DNA of 64,000 nt from Ailurus styani (lineage: Eukaryota; Chordata; Mammalia; Carnivora; Ailuridae), in assembly GCA_002007465.1 (NCBI GenBank), contig LNAC01000003.1, positions 12,979,821 to 13,043,820 on the forward strand, written 5' to 3'. A program made the position numbers and the translations under genes. Below are positions 21,372 to 33,215 of this stretch, in pieces (positions within the stretch are counted from its first letter, which is position 1; every line of letters starts with the position of its first letter). A model generated the notes under the pieces. It was given only the letters and a program-made list of their open reading frames with translations, was not told the origin of the DNA and searched no databases.

Positions 21372-22428
21372 AAAATTCTTAAGCATTGAACAGAACAGTA
21401 TTTCACTACCTTATGTTTTTCATTTTTTATCAACACAATCACAATTTCTTCAGTGAAAAGGGTCTCTTATTCACCCTATATTTATCATAACTATAGGTCA
21501 ATATAACAAAAAAAATTAGAGAGAGCAACAGAAAATGTAGAAGTGTTTTATTAAAATGTTCACTAGAAGAAGGTGATGTTTAAATATTTTAGACCCCAAT
21601 ATACAAACTACAGTGAATGGTTCTTACAAAAAAGAATTTAAATAATTAAAAAACTTAATTGTAGTGATTATTAAAGATATCATGAGTAATAAGAATTTCC
21701 AAATGCTATCATGTCAATGCAATATTTATCCATTTAGATATGTATATTTTCTGACAATTTTCTACTTACATAATTTTATTTTACATACATCTTTTATCAT
21801 TTTAACATTTATTTTTTTTATCAGCTTACTTTCCTAAGCATCAGAGATAATACTTTTACTAAAAAATAAGGGGTTTTTTGGTGCTTTAGAACTTCCTGTC
21901 TCTTTTAAGGCTTTTATTCTCCTACTTAGTTTTTTCTCTTAAAGTATGTCCATACTAATAAATGGCCTCCAGATTTTTTGTATCATCCCAATGAAATCTC
22001 AGACATAATTTAGAAAAGTACTTATACTAAAATTCAGTTCCCCTAGATAACTGCAAATGCCAGAACCCTAAAAGGGTAGCTAGTTATGTCCTCTAACTGG
22101 AAGAACTTATGTAAGAGCAAAATATTTTAAAGTATTCTGAATCTTATTGTTTCCTTAAATTAAAAAATAATCATGAAATATTTAAAATTAACATTAATGT
22201 TAGCAAACATATTGTGGAAACAACCAAATAGGAAGGGGTATAAATGTCGCTTAAGAGTTCCCATAGTATTGGGAAATAAGGCAAGAGAAAGTTCTACATG
22301 GGTTTAAAAAACTGGGTCTGTCACCATTTTTGTGACCACCTGGGAGGTTCTTCATGCGGTAACTGACACTCAACTACGTCAAGTATTAGGTGCAATGATC
22401 CTTGTCTTGGAGGGAGGGTTGTTAGTTC
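21372..22428. other. AT-rich unique sequence
   Basis: Nothing recognised. Confidence 0.45.
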
Positions 22429-22443
22429 AAAAAGAATATAAGT

Positions 22444-22633
22444 GGGCACCTGGGTGTCTCAGTGGGTTAAAGCCTCTGCCTTCAGCTCAGGTCATGATCT
22501 CAGGGTCCTGGGATTGAGCCCCGCATCAGGCTCTCTGCTCAGCAGGGAGCCTGTTTCCTCCTCTCTCTCTGCCTGCCTCTCTGCCTACTTGTAATCTCTC
22601 TCGGTTATATAAATAAATAAAAAAATCTTTAAA
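22444..22633 (+). mobile_element. Can-SINE, mustelid-type form, 15-bp TSD
   Basis: Head 'gggcacctgggtgtctcag', 'tgggttaaagcctctgcc', 'ctgcctgcctctctgcctac', tail 'ataaataaataaaaaaatc'. Flanks aaaaagaatataagt (22429-22443) and aaaaagaatgtaagt (22634-22648). Confidence 0.95.
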
Positions 22634-22699
22634 AAAAAGAATGTAAGTAAAGTTCATAGCACAGTGCTTACCAAGTAGTAGGTTTTTTTTTAAATCGTA

Positions 22700-22875
22700 C
22701 CTCATATCATATGGTTTCTATTACTGCCAAACGTATATCATTTGATTTCCACAACAATTCTATGAAGAAACAAAAGTTCAGAGATGGTGGTTTATTTATA
22801 CCTCATCACAGCTAGACATAGACTTTGAATCCAAGTGTTTGTGATATAGAACCCGTGTCACTAACTCCTGTAATT
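22700..22875 (-). mobile_element. MIR, reversed
   Basis: Order 'ttccacaacaattctatgaa', 'acaaaagttcagagatgg', 'tcacagctagacatagact', 'ttgaatccaagtgtttgtg' matches reversed MIR. Confidence 0.65.
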
Positions 22876-23519
22876 CTCAAGAACTCAATTTTTGTCTAGC
22901 TATTCACTGATCTAGTGACTTAAGTAGTTTTTTCTACTTTTAAGACTTCAGTTGATAAAGGGGTTAAATTCAATAATTTTTTGCAATTATGACTCCAAAG
23001 AATTTGGATAAACCTAGAAGATGAAAACATATCCAGGTGTTAAAAATGCATGAACCAACTACCCCCCCCCATTGTTGCATTCTAACTGGTTGTCTACATT
23101 AGGATAGAAATTTCACCCTCTGGTAGTATGAACTGGGGTTTATCACTGTTTCTACACAGTGAAATCAATTTTCTGCTAAATCCAGAGGAGATTTCCATGC
23201 ATAAGTTACATGAACCTAATGGTAATTATTTGAAAAAAAGATCAGCTTTATAGTTGCCTGGGAATCTATTCCCAAACCAATTTGAATAGATATTGCATGA
23301 TTTAATTTTACTCAAACAAATCCATTCAAACAAGAAGCACATTTTTTTTCCAACAGAGATAAACTGAGGTCTATACAGCTCAATGTTTATTTCATCAGTT
23401 GGTTTTTTAATTTAACATTTGATTAAATTTTCAACGAATTTTGCGAAGTCTTAACCAAAAATTTAAAAAAAACATTTTGCTTAAAGTACTGTGAAACCTG
23501 TTATTGTAATCTGACTCAG
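22876..23519. other. AT-rich unique sequence
   Basis: Nothing recognised; one C-run near 23064-23072. Confidence 0.45.
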
Positions 23520-24110
23520 AGTGGTTACTAGGATGACCCAAAATAATGCAGCTGCTAACTAGTTTGCTAACATTACTGCTAAATCAAATTCTCCAAAAAT
23601 TCTTAATAAGTAATGCTATTTATAAAACAATGAGATTTACAACAGTGTGCTAACATGTCTATATACAGGAAAGGAAAATTCTTCCTTTCTTATACATTCA
23701 ATTAATTCATTTACTTTTCAAGGAGATATCGATTATTTCAATGACAAAAAGAGAGAATTACAGTCTCTTTGAGATTATCAAGGTCCTTTTGGACAGCTAG
23801 ACTCAGCAAAGGGATTAATGACATTTATAGAAACATTATCAACCCTCAAACTAAATGCTTCAAAAGAAGGACAATTGGATTTGCTCATTGCAGTAAAACA
23901 CATACAAATTGCATTAAACAGCTAAATGTTCCTATATATTCAGAGATGTCTAATATGCTAACATGCAAGATTAAGTCATCTCTCCTGTTTTAAATCTGGC
24001 CTTTCATAAACTGCTGACGGAGCCCTTGTAAGGATATTGTGCAATTCAATGCAAATATCCATTTTCATTAAATTGCTACAATTTGAACAAGTAGTTCACA
24101 AATACTAGCA
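23520..24110. other. Unique block; candidate conserved non-coding element
   Basis: No repeat signature. Holds many homeodomain-type ATTA/TAAT cores ('gggattaatgacatttatag'), an octamer ATGCAAAT (24049-24056) and even complexity. The 74-codon open stretch at 23769-23993 has no recognisable domain. An inference only. Confidence 0.25.
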
Positions 24111-25313
24111 CTAGATGCGGGGGGAACAGTAGAAAGGAGTCCTCCCTTTCCTATGCCTTGGAAATACCCATCCCCTGATCTACTAAACAATGTAAGACTT
24201 ACTATCATAGGGCTCTGTCATAAAAGGGCTCAGTGTGGATGGATTTAGTGGTTTCCACCCAAATATCCTGCCCTATGCCAAAAGAAAACAAGGGAAACAA
24301 ACAAAATAGAAGACTATTATTATATCATAGATAAGTAGGTTAATGCTGTTGATTTCTTCCATTCGTTTGTACTTGCTGCAAATTCTTTTGCCCAAAATAG
24401 ACCCATGAGACTTATTATGCTGGAATAGGAGAGAATGGCTACTCTACCTCTCAACAAGAAAATAATCTTAAAAATAGACTTTGGTTTTTGTGAGAGGACT
24501 TGCTATATTTCTTTATCTTCTTCATCAGATTGAGAGATAATCCTGGAGAATTTAGTTTAGAATAATCTAGCTAATTCAAAGAGAAGATACTTATCCACTC
24601 TTAGCTGGAGTTAAGAAGAAAAGAGAATGTAATGTAGGGAATGCAAATGAAAATTTAACCTTTTTTATGACCCCATTTTTTTTTACAAGAGGGAAAATAG
24701 AGAGCAAAGTAAAATCCCTCACAGGTATCAAAATGTTTCTCATTTAGAGATGACACAAATGTGTAATAATCTGAAGGAGATATGGTTGTATGTTACAAAG
24801 TTATGGGACAGGTACTTTAAAGTAAGGCAAAGGGGGGCCTTAATGGGAACTTTCCCAGGCTTCCTCAATCTCTTATAACATAGGCGCTGAGTGGGAAATG
24901 TAAGGGCTTGCCTTGCATCCAACTGAATCACAACAGGAAGGCCAGTCGTTGTCTGGAAGGTGTGCAACATACACACTTACAAACAAATACATTAATGGGG
25001 CACTCCTATACGTGGGTAGAAAATAAGTTATGTGTGAATGCTGAATCTCAACAATGAAACTGAAAAGATACTTTACTGTCCAAAATATAGCAATAGTGTC
25101 TAGATATGAATCAGATCCTGTTTCTCAGTTTTTTGGTTGATGACTGGGTGGAAGATTAGATTATATGGGTCTTTCTATCACAGTACATGAATGTAGGTCC
25201 AATTATTTATATTTTACACCAAGTTACTAAAACACCTAAAAAAAGGATTTTATCAATTGTATTAAAATGACTGAAGAGCAACAAATCAATTATGCAAAAT
25301 GACAAAGCTCATT
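24111..25313. other. Unique sequence, nothing recognised
   Basis: The minus-strand open stretch at 24740-24976 resembles nothing known to me. Confidence 0.45.
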
Positions 25314-25328
25314 TGTTTACTATTTCAT

Positions 25329-25532
25329 TTTTTTTAAAGATTTTTTATTTATTCATTTGGCAGAGAGAGAGAGATTACAAGTAGGCAGAGAGGCAGGCAG
25401 AGAGAGAGGAGAGAGGAGGAAGCAGGCTCCCTGCTGAGCAGAGAGCCCGATGTGGGCCTCGATCCCAGGATCCTGGGATCATGACCTGAGCTGAAGGCAG
25501 TGGCTTTAACCCACTGAGCCACCCAGGCGCCC
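25329..25532 (-). mobile_element. Can-SINE, 15-bp TSD with one mismatch
   Basis: 'aaagattttttatttattc', 'agagagattacaagtaggc', 'gggatcatgacctgagctg', head complement 'actgagccacccaggcgccc'. Flanks tgtttactatttcat (25314-25328) and tgtttactacttcat (25533-25547). Confidence 0.96.
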
Positions 25533-25547
25533 TGTTTACTACTTCAT

Positions 25548-27429
25548 AACAAGAGATCTTATTGACCTGTTATCTCCTTTTCTTCTCTTTTGCTTTGTTT
25601 TCATTGATTTATTTGTGGAAAATACTTTCTGGATAATCCTACAAGCTTTGTTTTCATAACATTATAATGAGATTTGTATTAAATAAATTCAGAGGAAGAC
25701 ACATTAATCCATGTTCCTGGCAATATAAAACACTATTTATTATATTTGCTTCATACATTTTTTGCTGTTTGGAACACCTTAGGTAGATAGCAAAATAAAT
25801 ATGCATACACAAATAGATGTGATTTTATCAAAATATTACACATTCAAACACTGAAACTGCTTTGGTTATTACAGCCAAACAGCCTAATCCTTGTCTCAGC
25901 ACTGAGAATCTTTCATGTTTTTAATGGGAATTTGAGACCCAAAGATTAGTATTTACCAGTCCCTATGCAATATTTGAATCATTGCAGCCATTATCGTCTG
26001 TTGAAATAAAGGCGGCTCCTGCTCCTAGGTAGCTTCTTAGCCCAAATGACAAGGCTTAAAATGATGCTCATTTACAACCATGTAATTTAAAAGTCAGTTA
26101 AAAGAAAAAAGCTTCACATTTTTCCCAATAGAATTCAGTATCTTCTAGAAATATTGTCAATGATACAGTTGAATGCCCCAAGCATAGCAATGTGGGGAAA
26201 TATTCTGATATCATAAAGAAGAAACAACCAGACCATCCTTCTGGAATATTCTATTTAAAACAAGAAACAGTTTATGATAAGCCTTCCTTATAACTTATAT
26301 ATTTATAGACACATAATGCCTCTAAGATACTTAAATTAAATGAAATTATTTCTGCAACATATATTTGAACTCTGACAATAATATCAATTTCATAACATTT
26401 TTTGTTTTTTTAAAGACAATGTGTTGTGGCACTTTTATTTACTACTCAGCTAATATTATGTAGTCTCCATTTATATTTCATATACAGCAACAAGTATGCT
26501 TATTTGATATTAATAATGTCTTGTCTAAAACCGGTTTGAGAACGGTCAAGTTCACTTCTTATTAGAGCTGTTATTAAAAATAAAGAACTTAAAGATTTGG
26601 TCAGGATTTAAGGGAAATTGAGGATTGGATCATAGTGAGTTAACTGATGCTTCAAAATTTCTATAAAAATAAAATCAACGTAGTGAAACTGCATTAACTG
26701 AAAAGCAATAAGTAAATGTTTTAAAATATCCCAATAGTAAACTTTAATAAATAGATCCATATGCGCCTGTACCATTTTAAGGTAAAATGGTTAAGGACAG
26801 GAGATGGATACTTGCAGAATCCTCCCTTTCTTGCCAACTCAACGTAAGAGACATATTTGTTGATAGAAGGTAAAGCTCTCACATTAAAATTTGCTTTCAT
26901 GTAACAGGATAAAATAATATTACAACAAAATAAAATAGCTTTAAAATGATATGATATTTCTGATTCATACCTGCAAGCTTTTTCTAAAACAGAACTATTT
27001 TAATATTGCATTTTATTACCGCCACAACACCCACGACACTAGTATTTTTCTTCTAATTTTATACTCCCTCCCAGGTCCTACTGCAACAATAGGTATGAAA
27101 TGAGGTTCTACCTACAAACAATGACCCTCAAATATATATCATCAGCAAAGAGTTCTCTTCTGAGTTCCAAAGAGATATATTTCCCATTTTCCCGTTTGAC
27201 ATTGATAATTGGATTTGACATTCTGAACTCAACATACCCAAAACAAATTTATGATCCTCTGTCAAAACATACACTGAGAAGAATGGCATCACTATGTATC
27301 TGTAACACAGGTAGAAGCCTTCAATTCACCCTAAGACTTCCTTCTTTGTTCTACCCATACGTAATTACAACCAAGTCTGGTCAATTTTGCCTTCTAAGTA
27401 CCTTTCAATTTATCCGTTCTTAATGAATC
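25548..27429. other. Unique AT-rich sequence
   Basis: No repeat or gene was recognised. The part at 25860-26100 ('ccattatcgtctgttgaaat', 'aaggcggctcctgctcctag') has higher complexity than its surroundings and could be conserved. The 107-codon open stretch at 27100-27423 has no known domain. Confidence 0.4.
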
Positions 27430-28060
27430 CAGCCATGACTACTCTGGTCAAAACTGGGCCTTCACCTTGGCTTCCTAGCTGACTTGGCCTCTCTAGCTCC
27501 CTATTAAGTAGCCAGAATGATGTTTCATAACTGGAAATGTTAAAGTCACCCACACTCACGTCCTTCAGTCACATAAGCACACGGTTCCTTCCATGGATTC
27601 TTTGTTCCTAGACTGAATGTAGAAGCCTTTCCACAACTTACAGATCTTGCATGGTGTGTTTTCACTTTCTAGCAGAACGTCTTGCAGGATATAGCCCCTC
27701 ATACTGTGTTCAGCCACACCAGCCAACTTCACTTTCTTTCTTTCTTTCTTTTTAAGTATTTGTATTTATTTTTGAGAGAGAGAGAGAGAGAGAGAAAATA
27801 AGTGGGAAGGAGGGGCAGAGAAAGAAGCGGGCTCCCAGATGCAGGACTCAATCCCAGGACCCTGAGATCATGACCTAAGCTGAAGGCAGACGTTTAATTG
27901 ACTGAGCCACCCAGGTACCCACAACTTACACTTTCTTAAATACATCATTCTTCATCCAGCTGTATGTTATCTGTGTAGGTCGCTTCCTTTGCTTGGAAAC
28001 TCTTCCTGTAGCACTCATCCCAAATTTTTTTTTTTTATTCATCAGGTCAGACTTCATTTC
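27430..28060 (+). mobile_element. L2 fragment split by a SINE
   Basis: Before the SINE: 'cttggcttcctagctgactt', 'tgttcagccacaccagcc'. After it: 'cttcctttgcttggaaactc', 'ttcctgtagcactcatccc'. The order fits an L2 3' region that continues across the inserted SINE at 27739-27921. Confidence 0.6.
27739..27921 (-). mobile_element. Can-SINE inserted in L2
   Basis: CTTT-rich tail side, (GA)n, 'gagatcatgacctaagctg', head complement 'actgagccacccaggtaccc'. Flanks caacttcactttctt (27724-27738) and caacttacactttctt (27922-27937) differ by one inserted base. Confidence 0.94.
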
Positions 28061-28129
28061 TTTCGAAAACCTTAATCTCTCCAAGTTGGTTGGTGTATTT
28101 TGTTTTCTACTTGCATGTCAGCAGACATG

Positions 28130-28496
28130 CTCTGCAATGGACCATTGTCTGTGTCCCTCCGAAATTCCCCAGTGAAATTCCAGCCTCTAATGTGACAGTA
28201 CTAGGAAATGGGGCCTTTGGGAGGTGACTAAGTTTTAAGGGTGAAACCCTAATGAATGGTATTAGTACCCTTATAAAAAAGATCCCAGAGAGCTCTCTAG
28301 CTCCCCCTTTCCCTTGTGAAGTTACAGCAAGAAGATGACCATCTATGGACCAAGAATTGGACCCTTACCAAACACCAGATCTGCTGGCAGCTTGATCTTG
28401 GACTTTCCTGCCTTTAGAAGTGTGAGAAAGAAATGTGTGTTGTTTAGGTGACCTAGTCTATGGTATTTTTGTTGTAGCAGCCCAAATGGACTAAGA
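28130..28496 (+). mobile_element. Solo LTR, MaLR/ERVL-type
   Basis: Order 'ttgtctgtgtccctccgaaa', 'ggggcctttgggaggtgac', 'cccttataaaaaagatccc', 'agcttgatcttggactttcc', 'gtgacctagtctatggtatt', 'agcagcccaaatggactaag' is that of MLT1/MaLR-class LTRs. Confidence 0.8.
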
Positions 28497-28506
28497 TACT
28501 CCTCCT

Positions 28507-28546
28507 CATAGTATTTATTATACCTACATAGTATTTATTATACCTA
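28507..28546 (+). repeat. 20-bp perfect tandem pair
   Basis: catagtatttattataccta occurs twice back to back, just past the LTR end. Confidence 0.95.
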
Positions 28547-29175
28547 TTAAACCTACATTTGACATCAGTTCGTAGGATGTGTTGATTAATACCATTTTCC
28601 CATAGATTCTGAACTCCTTAAAAACAGGAATCAATAATAGTCATAACAGGTACTCAATAGCTCTATCTAGCAGCTATGTAAATGCTTGCCCCATAAAATT
28701 AAAATAATTAAATTGAAATAATGTGAATTTTTCCTATGTCTTAATATTTAAATATACACAGAAAACATGGAAGTTAAGGTACCATACTGGAAATTCTGAG
28801 AAACATAACAAATTTATCCTCAACCTCTTTTGTGTTTTCTATAGGAATTTGTAATCCCAGTGCTGGGCTAAATTAGACACTCATTTATTCAGTATGTAAA
28901 CACACTATATTAAACATGGTATTTGCCTTAAGGATGACAAATTGAACTAGGAAAATCAAACCCTAAATATGAACTATTAATCACAATATGAATTTCAAAG
29001 CATAAATCAGAAATTATCGTTAGGAAAGACCTGAATCATCATCAGATGAATCATACAGACAACAGGAACAGGAAAAGTGAGAGAGAACAGAGATCACTAG
29101 AATTTGAGAGTATGATATACTGAAGACAAAATCTGAGATATGTCCTGAAACTTCAAGAAGTCTTATTGGCATTGA
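28547..29175. other. Unique AT-rich sequence
   Basis: Nothing recognised. Confidence 0.45.
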
Positions 29176-29179
29176 ACTT

Positions 29180-29398
29180 TCATTTATTTATTTACTTATT
29201 TTTAGAGAGAGAGAGCATGCACAGATGCATGCAGGGTGTAGGGCGGATGGGAGTGGGAGATGGCAGAGGGAGAGAGAGAATCTTAAGCAGCCTCCACACC
29301 CAGCACAAGGCCAACTCGGGGCCCAACGCGGGTCTCCATATCATGAGCCTGAGAACATGACCTGAGCCGAAATCCTAGAGGGGGGTTACACAGGCAGT
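29180..29398 (-). mobile_element. Can-SINE with decayed head
   Basis: 'catttatttatttacttatt', AG-rich body, 'gagaacatgacctgagccg', then a scrambled head ('ggggggttacacaggcag'). The open stretch at 29166-29360 lies in it. Confidence 0.85.
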
Positions 29399-29399
29399 G

Positions 29400-29921
29400 G
29401 GCACGGTGATACCACAGAGGGTACAGAAAAGGAAATGGAAGGAAATAAAATATGGAATCTACAATTTAGATCTCTGAGGCTATAATGATTTATCCCTGTG
29501 AACACATAAAATATTTTCTATGCCATCACTTTGATCATTAATTATGTTGTACTTAGTGCTCTCCTTTCACTTGTTTTGAAAAACTACTTTTAAAAATTTA
29601 CCTTACCATTACTTAACTTTTCACATAATTTAATAAGATGACTTGATGGGATGATTATTTAATTTTTCTTACTTTAATTTTTTTCTTAGAGTAAGCCAAT
29701 AGTTGAAATTATATCAAATTTCTAGTAAATACTTTATTTTACTTATGGGATTAATATTCTTCCTCTTCTTTTTGTATTGGACTTTTATGGGTAACTGGAA
29801 ATGTATGATACTTGTGTGGGCTCTAGAAAGTAAGGATAAGGATTGGGTCAAATCTGAGCATCCTTTCTCCCTCTTAAGTGTATATCATGACTCCAAAGAT
29901 ATATTAAACCCTCAGTATGTA
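29400..29921. other. Unique AT-rich sequence
   Basis: Nothing recognised. The open stretch at 29703-29993 ends inside the next SINE. Confidence 0.45.
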
Positions 29922-29944
29922 TTAACTTTATATATATATATTAA

Positions 29945-30134
29945 ACATTTTATTTATTTATTTGACAGACAGAGAGAGAGAGATCACAAGTAGGCAGAGA
30001 GGCACACAGAGGGAGAGGAGGAAGCAGGCTCCCCACTGAGCAGAGAGCCCGATGTGGGGCTCGATTCCAGGACCCTGAGATCATGACCTGAGCCAAAGGC
30101 AGAGGCTTAACCCACTGAGCCACCCAGGAGCCCC
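29945..30134 (-). mobile_element. Can-SINE
   Basis: 'ttttatttatttatttgacag', 'gagatcacaagtaggcag', 'gagatcatgacctgagcc', head complement 'actgagccacccaggagccc'. Flanks ttaactttatatat (29922-29935) and ttaacttaatatat (30135-30148) differ at one base. Confidence 0.95.
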
Positions 30135-30444
30135 TTAACTTAATATATTTTGCCTCTGAACCTAATCAACATATTTGAAACAATCTGTAAGCTCTTCTGA
30201 AAAATAAGAATGTGTTTTAAGTATTCAGACTCTAGTATATTCACTACCTTCTACTGACACTTTAAGACAATGTGTAACAGGGACTTTCATATTTGGCAGT
30301 TTTCCCACTGTGCTCAGTGGAAAGACATTCGAATCCTAATTTTTAACAAAAACCATAAATATGTTATAGCACATGGGAAATGGAAATTAAGGTAGACAAT
30401 GGAATTAAGTTTGCTATTCAGCGGACCTTGAAACAGGGATATTA

Positions 30445-30795
30445 TCCTCAGTTATCCGGGTGAGTTCGGCATACTCAATGCGTCCTTAACGTGGAAGAGG
30501 GAGGAAGAAGAGTGACAGTCAAGAGTTATAGGATGTGAGAAAGACTCAAACACCCATAGCTGGATTTGAAGATGAAATGTAGGCACGTGAACAGCCCCTA
30601 GAAGAGAAACTCCATGAAAATGGATCCTCCAGAAAGGAACATAGCTGTCCTGGATTTTAGCCCCATGAGAGCTATGCTGGACTTCTGAACTACAGAACTG
30701 TAAGATCATACATTTGTATTGTTTTAAGCCAGTAAGTTTTTGGTAACTTTTGACAGAAGTGACAGAAACCTCAAACACTACCACCTCTATGTCGA
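30445..30795 (+). mobile_element. LTR-like ancient repeat
   Basis: Tail part is typical: 'ctggacttctgaactacag', 'ttgtattgttttaagccagt', 'aagtttttggtaacttttga'. Front part 'ttatccgggtgagttc' and 'catagctgtcc' is decayed. Class likely MaLR/ERVL; family not assigned. Confidence 0.5.
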
Positions 30796-30799
30796 GCAC

Positions 30800-31984
30800 A
30801 AAGGAATTCTAACACCTTCTATCCTTGGCGCTGTAAGTTCCTAAATGTCCTTCCTAGTTTCTTCTCTGGTTTATTATTTTCATGTTTCTGGTAGAAATAG
30901 CTCTGTTTCTCAGCTAATATCAGCTAAGCCATGTCTGCTTGAGTATATTATTACATTCTCCACATAGAGAGAGCCTAAAAATCTCTGTAACTCTGCTTTA
31001 AAGAAAGGAAGAATGTATTTTTTATTTCTTGGTACTCTCTCCCAGCAAGGAAATCTGAAGTTTTTCCTTTCACACAATTGCTTTTCTTTTGGATGGTTTT
31101 CAAAAGAACTAAACGTATAGCAGATTCCAGGTTCAGTCCTCAGCCTTGGGGGCTGTTGTTCCCTCATCAAACAGCCCATCCATCTATTGACAGATTTATT
31201 AAGGCTATTCTAAAAATTAAGCCTCCTAGATTTCCTGTCTCCAGATAGAATTTGAATGTGATCCTGCAGGCACTCACCTGACCTCCCCTTGAACCGCTTT
31301 CAGGGGTTTCTTATTCTCTCTGCATTTGACTCCCCCAGGATGCATAGTAATGACTGAGGCTTTACCTCTGACATACAGGTTCAGCCAGTTCTCTGATTTA
31401 TCTTTTGGTTCTTATGATCCCTTCAGTGTTGTTTATGCTTTCCCTAGTTTCATGTTAAAATAAATCATCTTTTACCCAATCTTTGCCAGAAAACCCTCTG
31501 TAGGACTAACCCCCAAATCCGGTACCCTAAGAAGTCCATGACTACATTCTAGAATTAAGAAAGGGTTAGTGAAGATTTATCCAGTAGTCTTTAATTCTCA
31601 TTCAGAATATTTAGGGAAGTATCCACCATCAACAACCAAACTCTCAGGGAATCTAACTGATACCCACTTTAGGAATACTGGAATGTTTAAGCAAATCAAT
31701 CAGAGAACATTTCTGAGACTTGTAATAAAAAATACTATAGAAGGGCTTGGTGTCAGATTTCTTAAAACAGGCTGCAGATATTCCTCCTCTGAAATGGTAT
31801 GCACTGCTGTTATTTAGGACACCATAATTCAAGATGAGTTACAGAGTTCATATGGAGGAAATAAGAAGCCGTGGTACTTCCTCTTGACAATGTGTATGTA
31901 AAAGTAATGAAAATGTAGCACACACTGCTGGTGGTCTAGGCAATAATTATTCTCCACTCCTCCTTTCTTGGTGATAGAGCTTGT
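30800..31984. other. Unique sequence, nothing recognised
   Basis: Short open frames at 30910-31179 (-) and 31569-31817 (+) have no recognisable domain. Confidence 0.45.
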
Positions 31985-32470
31985 CTGTGATGACAACAGC
32001 TGAAATTCTCAATTATTTGCTTTCCTGCTCTCTCTTTTGCAGCAAAGTCACATGCATGATACAAATGCTAATCAATGAGATTTTAGGAAAATTGTGCTAA
32101 AGACTTCTCAAAAATAGATTATATATACATAATACAACATACATAACACATATATTATACAACAATATATATACAAATATATATAACATATACTATGCAT
32201 TATACAATATTTATTATATAATATATATGCAAATACATGATATATATTATACAATATACATAACATACATACATATTACATATAATATGACCAAACAATA
32301 TATATAGATAAATGGATAGAGATTTTTTTCTGTAATAGAGAAGATTTAGTAGATTTATTCCCTGTCATTCCTTATAAGTATGTTGACCTTTAAGGCTTTG
32401 ATGACTGGAGCTGTGGCAATCATCTGTGACCATGAGGAAAACACCTAACACAGAAAAGCAGGTCCTAAGC
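31985..32470 (+). mobile_element. Ancient repeat relic with AT-rich insert
   Basis: The flanks of the AT tract, 'agcaaagtcacatgcatgat', 'gatgactggagctgtggcaa' and 'tctgtgaccatgaggaaaac', resemble a common mammalian repeat ('gatggctggagctccagcagccatcttg...accatgagg'). Family not assigned. Confidence 0.4.
32118..32310 (+). repeat. AT-rich simple sequence
   Basis: About 190 nt built from TATA, ATACA and CATA words with almost no G. A tract able to form multiple AT hairpins. Confidence 0.9.
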
Positions 32471-32514
32471 CCTTAATTTCCCCTCTCAATCGCACTCCTT
32501 TTACCAGTATGGGG

Positions 32515-33215
32515 GTGCTACAGACTGACTGTGTCCCTCCAAAATTCACATGTTGAAATCCTGAACCTCAAAATGATAGTATTAGAATATGAGGACTTTG
32601 TAAGGTAATTAGGTGACCAGAACAGAGCCCTCATAAGTGGGATTACAGCCTTTATGAAAACACCCCAGAGACTCATGGCAAGAATATGGCTGTTTATGAA
32701 CAAGGAAGTGCGCTCTTACCAAACAACAAATTAGCCACAACCTTGATCTTGGATTTACTAGCTTCTAGAAAATGTGCAAAATAAATTTCTTTAATTTTTA
32801 AAAAACTTTTTAAATTAAATTTTTAATTTTATTTTTTTCAGTGTTCCAAGATTCATTGTTTATGCACCACACCCAGTGCTCCATTCAACATGTGCCCTCC
32901 TTAATACCCACCACCAGGCTCACCCATCCCCTCCCCATAACCCTCAGTTTGTTTCTCAGAATCCACAGTGTCTCATCTTCCATCTCACCCTCCAATTTAC
33001 GCCAATTCACTTTTCTTTTCCTTCTAATGTCCTCCATTTTATTCCTTAATGCTCCGCAAGTAAGTGAAACCATATGATAACTGACTTTCTCTGCTTGACT
33101 TACTTCACTCATCACAATCTCCTCCGGTCCCGTCTATGTTGATAAAAAAGTTGGGTTATTTATAAGTCACCCAGTCTACAATATCCTGTTATAGCAGCCT
33201 GAGTGGCCTAAAACA
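32515..33215 (+). mobile_element. MaLR-type LTR split by an L1
   Basis: Front half 32515-32795 ('ctgactgtgtccctccaaaa', 'catgttgaaatcctgaacc', 'ccttgatcttggatttac', 'aaataaatttcttt') and end piece 33150-33215 ('ttatttataagtcacccagt', 'agcagcctgagtggcctaaa') form one LTR. An L1 fragment lies between them, so the LTR is older. Confidence 0.75.
32800..33150 (-). mobile_element. L1 3' region, reversed, inside an LTR
   Basis: Reads 'ccaagattcattgtttatgc', 'accacacccagtgctccatt', 'cttaatacccaccaccagg', 'ccctcagtttgtttctcaga' and 'aaccatatgataactgactt'. This is a well-known carnivore L1 segment in reverse. The open frames at 32841-33077 and 32885-33115 are this L1. Confidence 0.85.

Noticed and set aside
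32841..33115. Open frames on both strands
   Set aside because: Lie within a reversed carnivore L1 3' region, not a coding L1 part.
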